From Zeugodacus cucurbitae (taxonomy: Eukaryota; Arthropoda; Insecta; Diptera; Tephritidae): a stretch of DNA of 64,000 nucleotides. A program made the translations under genes and the position numbers. Each line of letters begins with the position of its first letter. Within the stretch, counting starts at the first letter, position 1. Below, one piece after another: positions 12,224 to 23,545 of this stretch. The stretch lies in assembly GCF_028554725.1 (NCBI RefSeq), contig NC_071669.1, positions 2,867,501-2,931,500 on the forward strand, given 5' to 3'. The notes beneath the pieces were generated by a model that saw nothing but the letters and a program-made list of their open reading frames with translations, searched no databases and was not told where the DNA came from.

Positions 12224-13784
12224 ATATGGTTTTATATCAACAATGGGGCATAGAAACTTTGGTATATTCCGTAATTTTTGATTTTGAAATTTTATACAAT
12301 TTATCTTGAGATTTATATCTCGAAAAGATAAACTTCATATTCACCAACAACAACTTTAACTCACTCCATATTTCAAAAATCCATAAAAATAGTGAAGAGA
12401 ACATCAATATTTATACTGCTTTGAAAATTTTTGATCATTGTTTTACCAAAATCATCAACAATGTTGCAATATGTATGTTGCACAACAAATTATATTTATA
12501 AACATGCCAACAAGTTGTCTGCAAAGATCTTTTCAAACCACAAAAAACATGACTGCACAATAAATCAGCGAGCGAACACAAGTAGTAGGCCCCAATGGAT
12601 AATGCAATGGATGACCATAAAGGTAACCCCCAATTAACCTTCACATTAAATAAAAATTAAAAGAGTAAAAAAATGAATACATAAATATGTATAAAAAAAA
12701 CAAAACGAATTAACAACTGAACTGACGAAAACTTGTAAGCACCCACATTGGCAGTCGCAGTCGACAAAGTCAAAGAGTAGAGCAACGCTAGGTGAGGCAA
12801 GCGTGCAAACAAGCTTATAACTGGCCAATAAGACATATAAAAGACTTGCCTATGAAAATTAACAAAGCACTTTACATTTTTTTACATTTTCTTTATGCAC
12901 TCAACAATGGCAGTAGCAGCAGCAACAACAACAGCAACAATGAGCTTGATATACAAATTGTTCACTGAAGAAAAAAACTGGAAAATCGCTGTTTAGTGTC
13001 TAATGCATAAATTCATACACATTTTGTCACTGTTTTGACGCCAAGCCATCAAGCCTAGAGAAGCGAAAAAGCTGCGCCGAAAACCGAAAAAATTAAGCGT
13101 CGCGCCTGCGCAACACCGGCAATGGGCCTATGAATTCTCCACTACACATATGCATACAAAATGAATGCATAGCAACCAACGCTTGTAAATATTATAGATA
13201 TTTACAAACATACTGAACAACAAATGTTTGCACATTTGTGCGCTCCGTAGCGTACGCGCATGCTCTTCAACTTTGAAGCTTAGCTCACTTACATGGCTGC
13301 TTGCTTGCTTAGTATTGCTCTAGAGCTAAAAAAATTTATTCAACAAATTTTGATATATTGTACAAATATAGAAGTAGATAATACAAAAATAAATATAAAT
13401 GCAACCTTGAGCGAGACCTTCGCCTTAAAACCTCTGTTGAATGTTAAGCAGTAGAAACAAAAAATACATTTTGTGAGCTAATTTTTTCGTAAGTAGGCAT
13501 GTGCGGTAGGCTGGCATGCAATCAAATAATTTAATTATAATATAAATCAAGAAAAAAAATGCAACTTTATGCTTTACTTTACACGTGTCTTTATTTTTTA
13601 TAATTAATTGACACAAATTATGGGCGCAGGTGAAGAACTTTCAAATAGATTTTAGATTGCAATAAGTATTAAGCAAGAAATTTCGCAAGAAATTAAATGT
13701 AGGAGCCCTTACAATTATTTTAGCAAGTCTTTTTTTTACGTCAGGTTTCACTCTGGGCTTATATATTTATAAGATACGTAAATA
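12224..13784. other. Gene-free DNA; isolated TATA-like box near 12836
   Basis: There is no recognisable protein. TATAAAAG occurs at 12836-12843. About 70 bp downstream is a short ATG frame (12907, 30 codons, low-complexity start MAVAAATTTAT), which is too short and repetitive to call a gene. The rest is AT-rich with scattered CAACAG repeats. Confidence 0.5.
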
Positions 13785-15049
13785 TTAGATTGGCAAATAT
13801 CTCCCTTCCGCTCGTTGTTTTGCCTTTTGAATTCCGTGGCTATTTATAAAGCGCTACAGTGCTCGTATCTGGCAATACTAGACATCTTTGAAAGGTCTTG
13901 ACATAACCTACAAAACGACGCTATGCATGATTAGTTTGGATATTGCGTTCAACAGTTATAGACGTGTAAACATGGAGTTCACTAAAGCCGAAATTCGCGC
14001 TTTTTTTAAGTTTTCCTACGTCAAAGGCAAATCCGCAAGAGAAACATTCCGTGAGATGAATGGTGTTTTGGGGGATGGGCGATTCTATCACTTCGAACTG
14101 CAGAGGAGTGGTTTCGTCGATTCAGAGCGAGTGAAAACGACACCATGGATAAGCCAGCCGGCGGAAGGCGACGACGAACACCGATTAAATCATGGAAAAC
14201 ATCGAGTTAGACCGGCATATGGCATCTCGTGACATAGCCCAGGAGTTAGTCTCCAAACCATTTTACACCGTCTGCAGGAAGGCTGGATACACCAAAAAGC
14301 TTGATGGTTGGTTGCCGCATGATTTGACGCAAAAAAAATTTCTGGACCGAATCAACGCCAGCGATATGCTGCTGAAACGAAACGAACACCACCCCTTTTT
14401 GAAGCGGATGGTGACTGGCGGCAAAAAATGGATCACATATGACAATATCAAGTAAAAACGGTCGTGGTCGAAGACCGGGGAATCGTCCCAAACAGTGGCC
14501 AAGCCGGAATCGACGGCCAGGAAGGTTTAGCTGTGTGTTTGGTGGGATTTGAAGGGAATGATCCACTCTGAGCTACTGCCATATGGCCGGACGCTTAATT
14601 CTACCATCTACTGCGAACAACTGGACCGCTTGAAGCAGGCGATCGACCAGAAGCGTCCAGAATTGGCCAACAGGAAGGGTGTAGCGTTCCACCAGGACAA
14701 CACCAGAACACACACTTCGTTGATAACTCGTCAGAAACTATGGGAGCTCGGATGGGTGGTTTTATCGCATCCACCATATAGCTCGGACATAGCGCCAAGT
14801 GATTACCACCTGTTCCTGTCCATGGCGAACGCCCTTGGTGGTGCAAAGTTGAACTCAAAGGAGACTTGTGAAAAGTGGCTGTCTGAGTTCTTCGAAAATA
14901 AAGAAGGGGGCTTCTACGGGGGTGATATTATGAAGTTGTCGTCTAGATGGAAACAGATTATCGAACGAAACGGTGCATATTTGAACAAAATCCGATCCCT
15001 GTAACACACAAAGAGTATAAAAGCGAAAGGGAGATATTTGCCAATCTAT
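13785..15049 (+). mobile_element. mariner element, mellifera-type, copy B (dead, near full length)
   Basis: The left end ttagattggcaaatatctcc follows TA at 13783-13784. The right end reads ggagatatttgccaatcta, its inverted repeat. At about 1265 bp this is the longest copy in the window and close to the usual mariner size. It is inserted in the same orientation as copy A and carries the same 5' leader before the transposase start. Confidence 0.92.
13972..15004 (+). pseudogene. mariner transposase pseudogene (copy B)
   Basis: The frame starts at MEFTKAEIRA, with the HTH region SYVKGKSARETFRE, and then shifts near 14080. A second frame runs MENIELDRHMASRDIAQE to WLPHDLTQKK and FLKRMVTGGKKWITYDN. 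Intact relatives have TGDEKW there, so the first catalytic Asp is changed to Gly. A stop follows at about 14453. The last frame (14549-15004) keeps GVAFHQDN and DIAPSDYH with 34 residues between the two catalytic Asp residues, matching the DD34D class. It ends in NGAYLNKIRSL. Loss of the first Asp plus frameshifts make it inactive. Confidence 0.9.
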
Positions 15050-15584
15050 TCTATCTACTTGAGATCGCGATAAGGATAACCTTTTACTTTATTGTCGTTT
15101 GTTGAAACACTCTATATAACTCATTCAACAGCGCTTCGATCTATGATTCCAATTATAGAGTAAGGATAGACTTTTTATTTCATTCTTAAGTGTGAACCTT
15201 ATAATAACCTTTGGAGCAAACTTTGAGGTTATTTCATGGCTTAATAATCACCCTATTTCTTGACCTCTTTTTAAATAGCATAGGTTTCAAATTGAGCTAT
15301 ATGAAACGAAAGATAGAACAATGTACGAAACACTATCTGGACACTGACGAACAGATACAGATAATTCACCAAATAAAGTGAAGAAGACCTACTTATTCCC
15401 ATGTTACTACCACTTCCTGAGTTAGAGAGTCCACAGCTGAGTAAGAAAAAATTGTCTATAACTTTAAAAGTAGCGAGGCTGGACAGCAAAGTATAGGCTA
15501 ACACAAGACTGCAACTGTTTCTTTGGTGAAACAATAAATTTTGACGTATTCTTGGTTTTTTTTATCAAATTTTGAGCAAACGAA
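15050..15584. other. Gene-free DNA
   Basis: No gene or repeat is recognised between the right end of mariner copy B and the small ATG frame at 15585. Confidence 0.5.
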
Positions 15585-15773
15585 ATGACCTCTCTTAAAT
15601 TATTGTACTTGAGTATTTTAGTTCTCATCATCTATTTATTTCCTTCAACAGAAAGTCAAAGAAATTCGAAACTTGATACCAAAACTCAGAACCGCAACAT
15701 CCTTCAAGTCGCCAATAATTTCATCGCATGTCTCCTTAAATCTAATCAACTCAGTTTAAGTACGACTCTATAG
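15585..15773 (+). CDS. Possible small secreted peptide (62 aa), unrecognised
   Basis: The frame has an ATG in a reasonable fly context (cgaaATGa). It encodes a strongly hydrophobic N-terminus, LLYLSILVLIIYLF, followed by PSTESQ, which looks like a signal peptide and cleavage region. The 38-residue remainder is polar, with one Cys. I do not recognise the family. Caution is needed because a good splice-acceptor-like stretch (ttatttccttcaacag) lies inside the frame at about 15636-15651. The downstream half could therefore be an exon of something else, or the whole frame may be chance in AT-rich DNA. No TATA box or poly(A) signal is clearly placed. Confidence 0.2.
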   Translation: MTSLKLLYLSILVLIIYLFPSTESQRNSKLDTKTQNRNILQVANNFIACLLKSNQLSLSTTL

Positions 15774-15990
15774 AAAACCAAGTGGATTTAGTTCACTCAT
15801 TTCAACTACGCGGTCAGTATTATTTAATATATTTTGAGTGCCAATCATTGAAAACAAAAACTAAATAATATTTTTGAAAACAACTTATTATTTTATCTAT
15901 TTTATTCAAATCCCACTTGAAAAATTATGATCTAGCAATTCAAGTACGACGCAGAGTTCAAAACAATTTGTGTTCTACGAGTATTCATAG
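15774..15990. other. Short AT-rich spacer
   Basis: AT-rich sequence with no recognisable feature. It ends in tattcatag, a weak splice-acceptor-like sequence at 15990 that opens the long frame following it. Confidence 0.4.
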
Positions 15991-16521
15991 AGTTCCAAGT
16001 TCAATTGCAAGGCGACGGAGAGAGTTGAAAGATCATGCGGTGATAAGCGATATCCACTTGAAAATCATATTTTCACACAGACTCTGAAGACATTTCGTCA
16101 ATTTTGGTGCATTATTAATGTTTTCCGCTTTTGTCTTGTTTTGAAGCGCAGTACCACAAACCTATCGCTACTCAGAGACGTTTCTTTTGATGATTCGTAT
16201 GTGTTCCACAATATTGAAGTAAAACGCACTTTTTATGAGATTTATAATAAATGGAAAAACAAAATAAAGGAACACACTAATCAAGGCGAGCTCCCTCCTT
16301 CCATTGAGCCTTGCTTATGCGACGATATCAAGCCGAGAGAAAGGCCACTTGAAAGGGTTACTTCGCCATGGCTACCCACTGTGTCACAGGCACTTTTCCG
16401 CCTCGAGATTAGTACCTTCAACGGGTTATCGAACAATGCCAAAGGAAAAGCAATAACAATGGAGCGGCGCGCAACTTCCGCCGAACAATGCGTTGAGCTC
16501 GCGGGTAGGAAATTACGCTAA
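15991..16521 (+). CDS. Long open frame without a start codon; possible internal/terminal exon, unrecognised
   Basis: The frame stays open for 176 sense codons, from just after TAG at 15988-15990 to the TAA ending at 16521. Its only Met is near the C-terminus. This is the longest open frame in the window outside trbl and the transposases, in DNA where stops are frequent. The product is hydrophilic in the middle (FYEIYNKWKNKIKEHTN), with a Pro/Glu-rich section (GELPPSIEPCLCDD) and a basic end (ERRATSAEQCVELAGRKLR). No known domain is recognised. It could be an exon of an unmodelled gene, a decayed element, or chance. Confidence 0.22.
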   Translation, partial: SSKFNCKATERVERSCGDKRYPLENHIFTQTLKTFRQFWCIINVFRFCLVLKRSTTNLSLLRDVSFDDSYVFHNIEVKRTFYEIYNKWKNKIKEHTNQGELPPSIEPCLCDDIKPRERPLERVTSPWLPTVSQALFRLEISTFNGLSNNAKGKAITMERRATSAEQCVELAGRKLR

Positions 16522-17700
16522 AAGTGCATTTTCACAATAAATTTTATTTCATTTTCAATGAAAATCCAGAAGACAAAAAATCCAGGAAAGTGCAAAGTTC
16601 AAGCAAGGAAGCGACGCATTGCTAAGCGTCGAACAAAAAAGGTGAACCTCCATTGTTTGCACAAACGAGTTCAAAGTGTTTTCCCTATTTAGTGTGCTTT
16701 ATTAGATAACGAAAAAATGAAAAATTGAATTGACGCAAAATAATGATAATTTCAACAAAAAAACGAAGACAATAAAAGAAATGTGAAGAAAGGTAAAGAA
16801 AGCAAACAAGTTGCAAGTTCCATGCCATGGTGAGAGGCGCATTCACCCTAATGATTGCTTGCCAAGGGCAGCGCAATTGAGGCGTTGCTGACAGCAACGT
16901 GACTGGCGGTGGTGGTGATGTAATGTATTGGGTTCAAGACAGGACCCGTTGACGTTGGGCAAATGCCTGTGCAAGGACGCGACACACATGTCAATTGTTT
17001 GCCACCTCTTAGTGTGTGCGCATTTCAACTAGACAATCAAATACTTCCTCCTTTGTAATTCAAGCGCTTTTCGTGAGGAAAATGTACTATTTTTTTGTTG
17101 AACCTATTAAAAGGGGAAAATGTATTATATTTTTAGCTTGAAACCACCGCTAAATAGTTTTATTGGAAAATTGTCACTTTCAACGCTACGCAATTTAACT
17201 ACGCATTTTCTGATTTTTCTTTTTTTTTTTTTGAAAATTCCCTCACTTTTTCATATTTTTGTTTGTGATGAGTTTATCTTTTATTTGCAGCAAAACAATC
17301 ACTTCACTTAACTGTGGAAATGCGTAAAATTCGACGCTGTTGAATGTCCCGTTGCGGCAGTGTGTTAAGTATCCTTTGGGCAACCCTTCAATTAGCTGCG
17401 TTGCTGTAAGTAGGGGTCCGGAACCGGTATGTAAACAAATCATAAAAGTGCAAATTGCTTAGAGGCAAATATTTGTTTATCATTCTAATAGGTATTCTAA
17501 TTTCTCTTTCTTTTTTTATGACTCAAATGTTTGCTTAGTCTAGTTGTATTTACCAAATAAACTAAAAAGTCGCCTTTTTAATGAGCGAAAGTACAAAAAA
17601 ACCAGCGGTAAGTGTCTAAAAAAGGGTAAGTCAGACATATGACCTAATTTAGTAGTTGTTTACAGAATTTTTTTTTATTTTAGAAAGTTAACAACTGTAT
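16522..17700. other. Gene-free DNA
   Basis: No gene is recognised. AATAAA lies at about 16538, shortly after the open frame above, but it is a common hexamer here. A poly(T) run lies at about 17220-17232. Confidence 0.5.
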
Positions 17701-18205
17701 ATGGCTGTGCGCTCATTTTGAAGTCGAGAGACTCAAACTTCTTAGAAGACATACAAAGTTTTTTATATAGATGATATAAAATCTGCAGTTACTTTCTAAG
17801 TTTTGCTAAAATTTAATTTGAATTGTCTTTATATGAATAATTCCATCGATCAACAGCATATTGATCGAGGGGGTTTCGAGTTTATATGGGCAGTCTTAGT
17901 GATATACCGGCAGTTCGAAGTGAAATAATATGTTCAGTCAGAAGTTTTTGAAGAAGCCTTTATTTTGAAGTCGTGAGTATGGAAATTCTTGGACGATATG
18001 CAAAGTTTTTTCTATAAACATGAGCTAAAATCTGAAGTTAATTTCTAGTTTTGCTAAAATTTAATTTAACTTGAGTTCATATGAACAATTCCATCGATAA
18101 AAATCATATTGATCGAGAGGGTTTCGAGTTTATATAGGAACTCTTAGTGTTATACCGACAGTTCAAAGTGAAATTATAGATTCAGTGAGAAGTTTGTGCT
18201 AAAAA
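17701..18205. repeat. Two-unit tandem repeat, period ~246 bp
   Basis: Two adjacent diverged copies share attttgaagtcg (17716 and 17962), ttttgctaaaatttaattt, attccatcgat, atattgatcga and ggtttcgagtttatat. They also share the block around ccggcagttc/ccgacagttc. The landmark distances are 246-247 bp throughout. Neither unit has a long open frame. It resembles a short satellite or a local segmental duplication. Confidence 0.85.
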
Positions 18206-19222
18206 ATGTTTAAGTTTATCTTTATTGTTCAAAAGATAAGGAATTATTTGGGTCAGTCCATGAAATATATAAAAATCGAACTTGCATAGGTGTGAGAACA
18301 AAGATTTCCAAGCAACAGTAACATACAATCGTACTACGTAGCTTACTTACATAAATAGACCTAGGTCAACAATTATGTGGAGAATATATCTGAACATCAT
18401 TACCTAAAAGCTTGTGTTGTTATCTTAGAAGAGCTTCTTAATCGCAAGAACATTTTTTGACAAGAACTGCCATATCAGTCTATACCCAACACAAATATTT
18501 ATATGAGTACGCATGAAGTCATTGAGATTTGTCATCTACTCCTATACCCACAGCATTCTAAAAATTATTCGCAAAGCATCTCATACTATCGATCTTTACG
18601 TAAGTATTATATTGCGCAGCAATACTCAAAAGTTCATTAGCACCTCAAACGAATTGTTCTTATACAATCCAATATAAATGCTCCATTAAAAAAAAAAAGG
18701 CAGACGCTTCAGATAAAAAAAATCTCTTCACAACATCGTCTTCTGAAAATTAGCATTTTACTGTAGTTAACTTCAGCATTTATGCAAAATAACGCCAAAA
18801 ACACGTCGTTATCCAACATACCGAACTCTGGTATGCTTGTTTTATGCGTTTTTCTCACGTTGCTGGAAATGTCGCAAATTGTCGATTGTCGGTTCAATAT
18901 GTCGCTTTAAGTCGATATTTTAATTCATTTTTTTTCATATGAATGTTTGTGGTTTTTTTTGGTTATTTTCGTGTTTGCGTTTCCGGAGCATATTTGCAAT
19001 TTCAATTGGCACATCTTTAATTTAAACAACTCCGAAATAAATTGACTTTCTTGTGAAAAGGATGAGCCAACGCGACGTTGTTGTTATATACGACGACGAA
19101 TTGAATTGGAAATGTCTTACATCATGCTTTGGGGAAATGCTACCGGAAAAATAAGCTTACTCTTTGTCTTTCAAGCGAGTTATAGAAGTTTCTTGAGTTC
19201 GAAATTTTGAAACCAGTAAATA
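18206..19222. other. Gene-free DNA
   Basis: AT-rich sequence up to the end of mariner copy C, with no recognisable reading frame. A poly(A) tract lies at about 18689-18698. Confidence 0.5.
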
Positions 19223-20233
19223 TTAGGTTGTCAAATATGTATCTCCCTTCCGCTTTTTTGTTCTTTATTCAATGCTTTATAAAAAGTGTTACAGTGATCG
19301 GATTTAGTTCAAATATGCGCCGTTTCGTTCGATTAGACTCGTTCTATCTAGACGGCAACTTCATAATACCCTCTCCTTATTTGCGAAGAACTCGGACAAC
19401 CACTTTTCACAACCCTCTTTTGAGTTCATCTTTACACCACTAAGAGCGTTCGCCATGGACAGGAACAGGTGGTAATCACTTGGCGCTATGTCCGGGCTAT
19501 ATGGTGGGTGCGATAAAACCTCCCATCCGAGCTCCCGTAGCTTCTGACGAGTCATCAACGAAGTGTGTGGTCTGGCGTTGTCCTGGTGGAACACTACACC
19601 CTTCCTGTTTGCCAATTCTGGACGCTTCTGCTCAATCGCCTGCTTCAAGCGGTCCAGTTGTTCGCAGTAGATGGTAGAATTAAGCGTCTGGCCATATGGG
19701 AGCAGCTCAGAGTGGATTCCCTTCAAATCCCACCAAACACACAGCAAAGCCTTTCTGGCGGTCAATACCGGCTTGGCCACTGTTTGGAACGATTCCCCGG
19801 CATTCGACCACGACCGTTTTTGCTTGATATTGTCGTATGTGATCAATTTTTCGTCACCATCCACTTCAAAAATGGGTAGGGATCGTTCCGTTTCAGCAGC
19901 ATATCGCAGGCGTTGATTCGGTCCAGAAGGTTTTTTTGCGTCCAATCATGCGGCACCCAAACATCAAGCTTTTTTGTGTATCCAGCCTGCTGCAGATGGT
20001 TTAAAATGGTTCGGTGACTAACTCCCATCTCCTGTGCGATGTCACGAGATGCTACATGCCGGTCTAACTCGATGTTTTCCATGATTTGATCGGTATTCGT
20101 CGACACAGGTCTTCCGCCGGCTGGCTTATCCATCGTGTCGTTTACAACCACTCTCGAAACCATTCCTCCGCAGTTCGAAGTGATAGAATACCATCCCCCA
20201 AAACACCATTAATCTCACGGAACGTTTCTCTAG
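19223..20233 (-). mobile_element. mariner element, mellifera-type, copy C, 5'-truncated
   Basis: The 3' terminal repeat is present at the left: ttaggttgtcaaatatgtat at 19223, preceded by TA, then ctcccttccgc. The element runs on the minus strand. Homology stops abruptly near 20233, within the N-terminal transposase segment (after RETFRE reading inward). The 5' terminal repeat and HTH start are therefore missing. The copy cannot mobilise. Confidence 0.9.
19361..20233 (-). pseudogene. mariner transposase pseudogene (copy C), best-preserved catalytic core
   Basis: On the minus strand the first part reads KPAGGRP, MENIELDRHVASRDIAQEMG, VSHRTILNHLQQAGYTKKLD and WVPHDW. A deletion of about 7 bp near 19860 shifts the frame inside the first catalytic motif, leaving GDEKLITYDN in the next frame. 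That second frame (19361-19945) is continuous for over 180 codons and includes LCVWWDLKG, GVVFHQDNARPHTS and SPDIAPSDYHLF, with the D34D spacing intact. It ends early at NKERVL because of a further small deletion near the C-terminus. Confidence 0.9.
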
Positions 20234-22290
20234 TGGAGTTGTCGGTAGTAACCGCTTAAACTAAGTCTTCCTTCAAATTGGAACTTTTAGTATTCAGTTC
20301 TCTCTCAACTTGACCCCTTTAACAGGATCCCGGTTCTTGTTGGGACATATTCAAGTTCAACCTACTGGGTTTTCTTACAGAGTTCCAGCGAGCTCGAGAA
20401 ACCGAGGTTAAAGAGGTTATAAACGGGCTTATCAACCTCTTTCACTCCCCCAGGTTAGAGGAACCGAGGATAAAGAGATCAATCTTAACCTTAAAAGTTC
20501 TTGATATCTCACTTGTTACGCTTTCGAGTTATGCCAATCCTTTCAATACCTTAATCTTCCGCTTGGGTCAGTTCGTTAGAGGGGAAGGGGACTATTTCAA
20601 TATAAAATAAATTCAATTTACAAATAAAGCTCATAGTATCAAACTCCACGTAAGCAAACTCACAACGAAATAACATTTTATTGCGCTTTAATAGCGGAAC
20701 GTGCAATTCCGACAAAACAGATTTCTTCCAAAAATATGTATATCTCGGCAGCACCTGCACTACAATTCGTCGTAATTATACACAGCTGTACGAGCAAAAA
20801 TGTAAGCGTTTGAAGACAGATATCCAAACTGAGACAACCGAAACAATAGCTCCAATTTTCTTCCGCTGCACACCCACCAACTTCAACTTCCTCAGCCACG
20901 AAACTACTTCCATTACAACAACAAAGTGACGACCGCAATCGCACACACCAAAAAAAGAAACACACTCGTCACTTAAAAGTGGCGCAAACACATGTGGCTT
21001 AAGGTCAAGTCAAGTGAAGCTCGCTAACGTCGTCGTCTGTCCATTCATCAACAAGCAGATCGGCATCGGCTGGGCCAGCGAGCCGAAAAAATTGACAATT
21101 TTGCATTGGTGCTTGACTTGGTTTACATCTCGTTTTGTATGCGATTGTTGGAACTCGTTTTTTTCGCTTCTTTTTTGTGACGTTTTTTTGTTTGTGCGCT
21201 CCTAACGCGCGCTCTTGAAGACGTTTGGACCGCTGCTTGCTAATGACAGCATTGCAACATCGCCACAGCTGTGCCAACTTCATATGTGTTTACTGGTAAT
21301 TTGCTGCTTCAGCACCCGCTCCACCTACCTGAAGCGGCAGCTTTTTGTTTGGCTTCATTCACTGTGTCTGCGTTTTTTCAGCTTTTGATCTCAAATCACT
21401 TCTCAACTAAACTCGTCGTCGCGTAATCTCGATTTTTTGTTTCGTGCATTTGCCTGTTTCCATATAATTGTTGCTTTTCATCTCGTTTCAAGCGTTTTGT
21501 GATTGCTCTTCACTTACTTGCTGTATTTGCTGTTGTTGTTGCAGTTTAACATTGAACTGCGGCTGCGCCAACGATGGCTGGTGCTGCTACAATGTAATTT
21601 CATCTCAATGCATTGCATTAATTTTGAGGTTTTTAGCGCAATGTTGCACCCAAAGAGGTTGCTTTTCGGTCTTCGTTGGTTGGTCTTGGCTGTGGCTTTG
21701 CTACGGTTTCGTGTAAGTCTTTCAAAGACTCAACTTCAGCTGTGCGTGGTGCGCGTATAAACGTTAGATTGTTCGGCCATCAGTCGATCGCTTCGGCGGA
21801 GGCCGTCGGTACTAATCTTTTACAAATTGTTTTCTGGCTGCTGCTGTTTATGGAATTCATTGCTGAGGTTGTTGCTGTTGGCCAAAAGCAACTTACTGTC
21901 GCTTGTTGTTGCTACTTACTGACAAGCTCCACTCATAGTCGTTGACCATGACAAGTAGCTGCCATTATGCCAATTCTTGAAATACCATTTTTACATAGTC
22001 GTACAATGATTTTTTCTTAATTTGCGCTGCCGAATTTTATCTTCGACATGAGTATCAAAGTGCATAAATTGCAGGCAACTGTAAACATGCAAAGTTGCTT
22101 TATGAGTTATCGGCAATAAACGAGTAGTAATTGCACATATTTTGTGTTTAAGATTAAGCACATTTTTTGTGGGAAAATACGCTTATAAAAAGAATAATTT
22201 GTCCATAGAATTGTGTTCAACTCCGATAAGAAGAAATAAAGTCGTGGTATCTACGTGTATTTGATATGCTAAGTCTTAGTGTCTAGACTT
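20234..22290. other. Gene-free DNA with one stable hairpin
   Basis: A perfect 9-bp stem (aaagaggtt at 20410-20418, aacctcttt at 20434-20442) lies between two direct repeats, aaccgaggttaaagag and aaccgaggataaagag. The stretch 20700-21950 has slightly higher GC and overlapping open frames on both strands, but none has recognisable motifs. It is rich in TGTTGTTG runs near 21530. Confidence 0.5.
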
Positions 22291-22297
22291 TGTACCC

Positions 22298-22660
22298 TTC
22301 TTTTCAACACATCATAGACAAAGGATTGAGATATTCTCTAATTTTATAGGCCAGATGATCACCAGGTTGCTATCTTATCGAAGAAAGAGCAAGTCTTAAA
22401 TAATTTAACAAAGAAGGTTAGTTTAGGTTAGGTCAAGGAGTAGATCTCCGCAACTGGGTCTTCGTTTCTAGCCTTGGAACTAGTCTTTTCAACACATCAT
22501 AGACAAAGGATTGAGAGATGCGCTAATCTTATTGGACAGGTGTCACTACGTTGCGATCTTATCGAAGAAAGAGCAAATCTTAAATAACTTAACAATGAAG
22601 GTTAGGTTAGGTCAAGGGATAGATCTCCGCAACTGCAAGGAGCCTCAATTAGGCAGCTTC
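22298..22660. repeat. Two-unit direct repeat (~180 bp) each ending in a LINE 3' tail
   Basis: cttttcaacacatcatag occurs at 22300 and 22485, atcttatcgaagaaagagca in both units, and aggttaggtcaagg at 22425 and 22604. The landmark distances are 179-185 bp. Each unit ends with the tail and last coding bases of the RNase H LINE family (gtagatctccgcaactg / atagatctccgcaactg), so the duplication happened after the LINE inserted. The second unit runs straight into the longer LINE fragment. Confidence 0.8.
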
Positions 22661-23065
22661 GACTGTACTTTGTGACACTCAAATACTTCTGACGAATCAC
22701 CAAGACCCGCATGATTCGACAAAGCGCTTGTACTCTATTATAAAGTTCTTAAGTCGGCTAATATCGTTTCCAGTCACTTCGCTGGGTTCGCCGCTTTATC
22801 TGACGATTGGTTGATTCCTCTTCGTCTTCCTCAAGCTTTGGCAACTAACGTCTGTCTTGATCCCTAACCTCACCGCATGTGTACCTATTAGGCAGTGACC
22901 GGTAGGCCAGAAAGACTTCGTTACAACACAGGTTCTGGTTGTTGCCCAGCGTTTGGCGAGCTAAGTGTGTCCAGCGCTCTAGCGCAAGTGGACCATGGAC
23001 TACCCACACGCTTCCACTCGGATATCCCTAGAATGCAGTTTCCAGCGAATCCGCGGAAGATGAAA
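22590..23065 (-). pseudogene. 3' end of the RNase H LINE family, third copy
   Basis: Minus-strand translation gives LTGHCLIGTHAVRLGIKTD, the family's diagnostic motif, around 22830-22900. It is followed by CQSL in place of the CxxC. Nucleotide identity with the copy at 1.2-1.9 kb is obvious, for example tccagcgctctagcgcaagt against tccagcgctcttgcgcaggt. Frames are broken. It abuts a fragment of the other LINE family after about 23.17 kb. Confidence 0.7.
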
Positions 23066-23173
23066 GACTTTTCACTAATTTTTCAAAACCAGAAAAAGAG
23101 AGTTGATGAGGTTATGTCTCCATCTTTGGCGGAATAAACCGTTCTTTCGATGGACACGATCAGTTTTTTCGAT

Positions 23174-23545
23174 GTATGTAATTGGCGTTGAACTGTTTAG
23201 CCGGTTACAGCCGAATCGATGAGAGCGCGCCACTCCTCTCTTTCCTTCGCTGTTCGGCGCCAGTTGGACATTCCAAGTGTAACCAGGTCGCTCTCCACCT
23301 GGTCCCTCCAACGGAGTGGAGGCCTTCCCCTTCCTCGGCTTCCTCCGGCGGGTACTGCATCGAACACTTGGAGTGTTTTCGTCCATTCGGACAGCATGAC
23401 CTAGCCAGCGTAGCCGCTGTCCTTTTATTCGCTGAACTATGACAATGTCGTCGTATCTCATCCGAGATTTTCTTCGAATTTTCATTGGTACTTCGTTTTT
23501 ACGTGGTGGGTCCCAAAACCTACGCACAACCGCAGAAGCGGGTTC
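23174..23545 (-). pseudogene. 3' fragment of the endonuclease/RT LINE family
   Basis: On the minus strand it reads YDDIVIVQRIKGQRLRWLGH and AVRMDENTPSV. A frameshift follows, then GGSRGRGRPPLRWRDQVESD, LVTLGMSNWRRTAKEREEWR and ALIDSAVTG with a stop. The 3' end (cgccaattacatac on the minus strand) matches that of the copy inside mariner F at 11.2-11.85 kb. The 5' part is absent. Confidence 0.8.
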
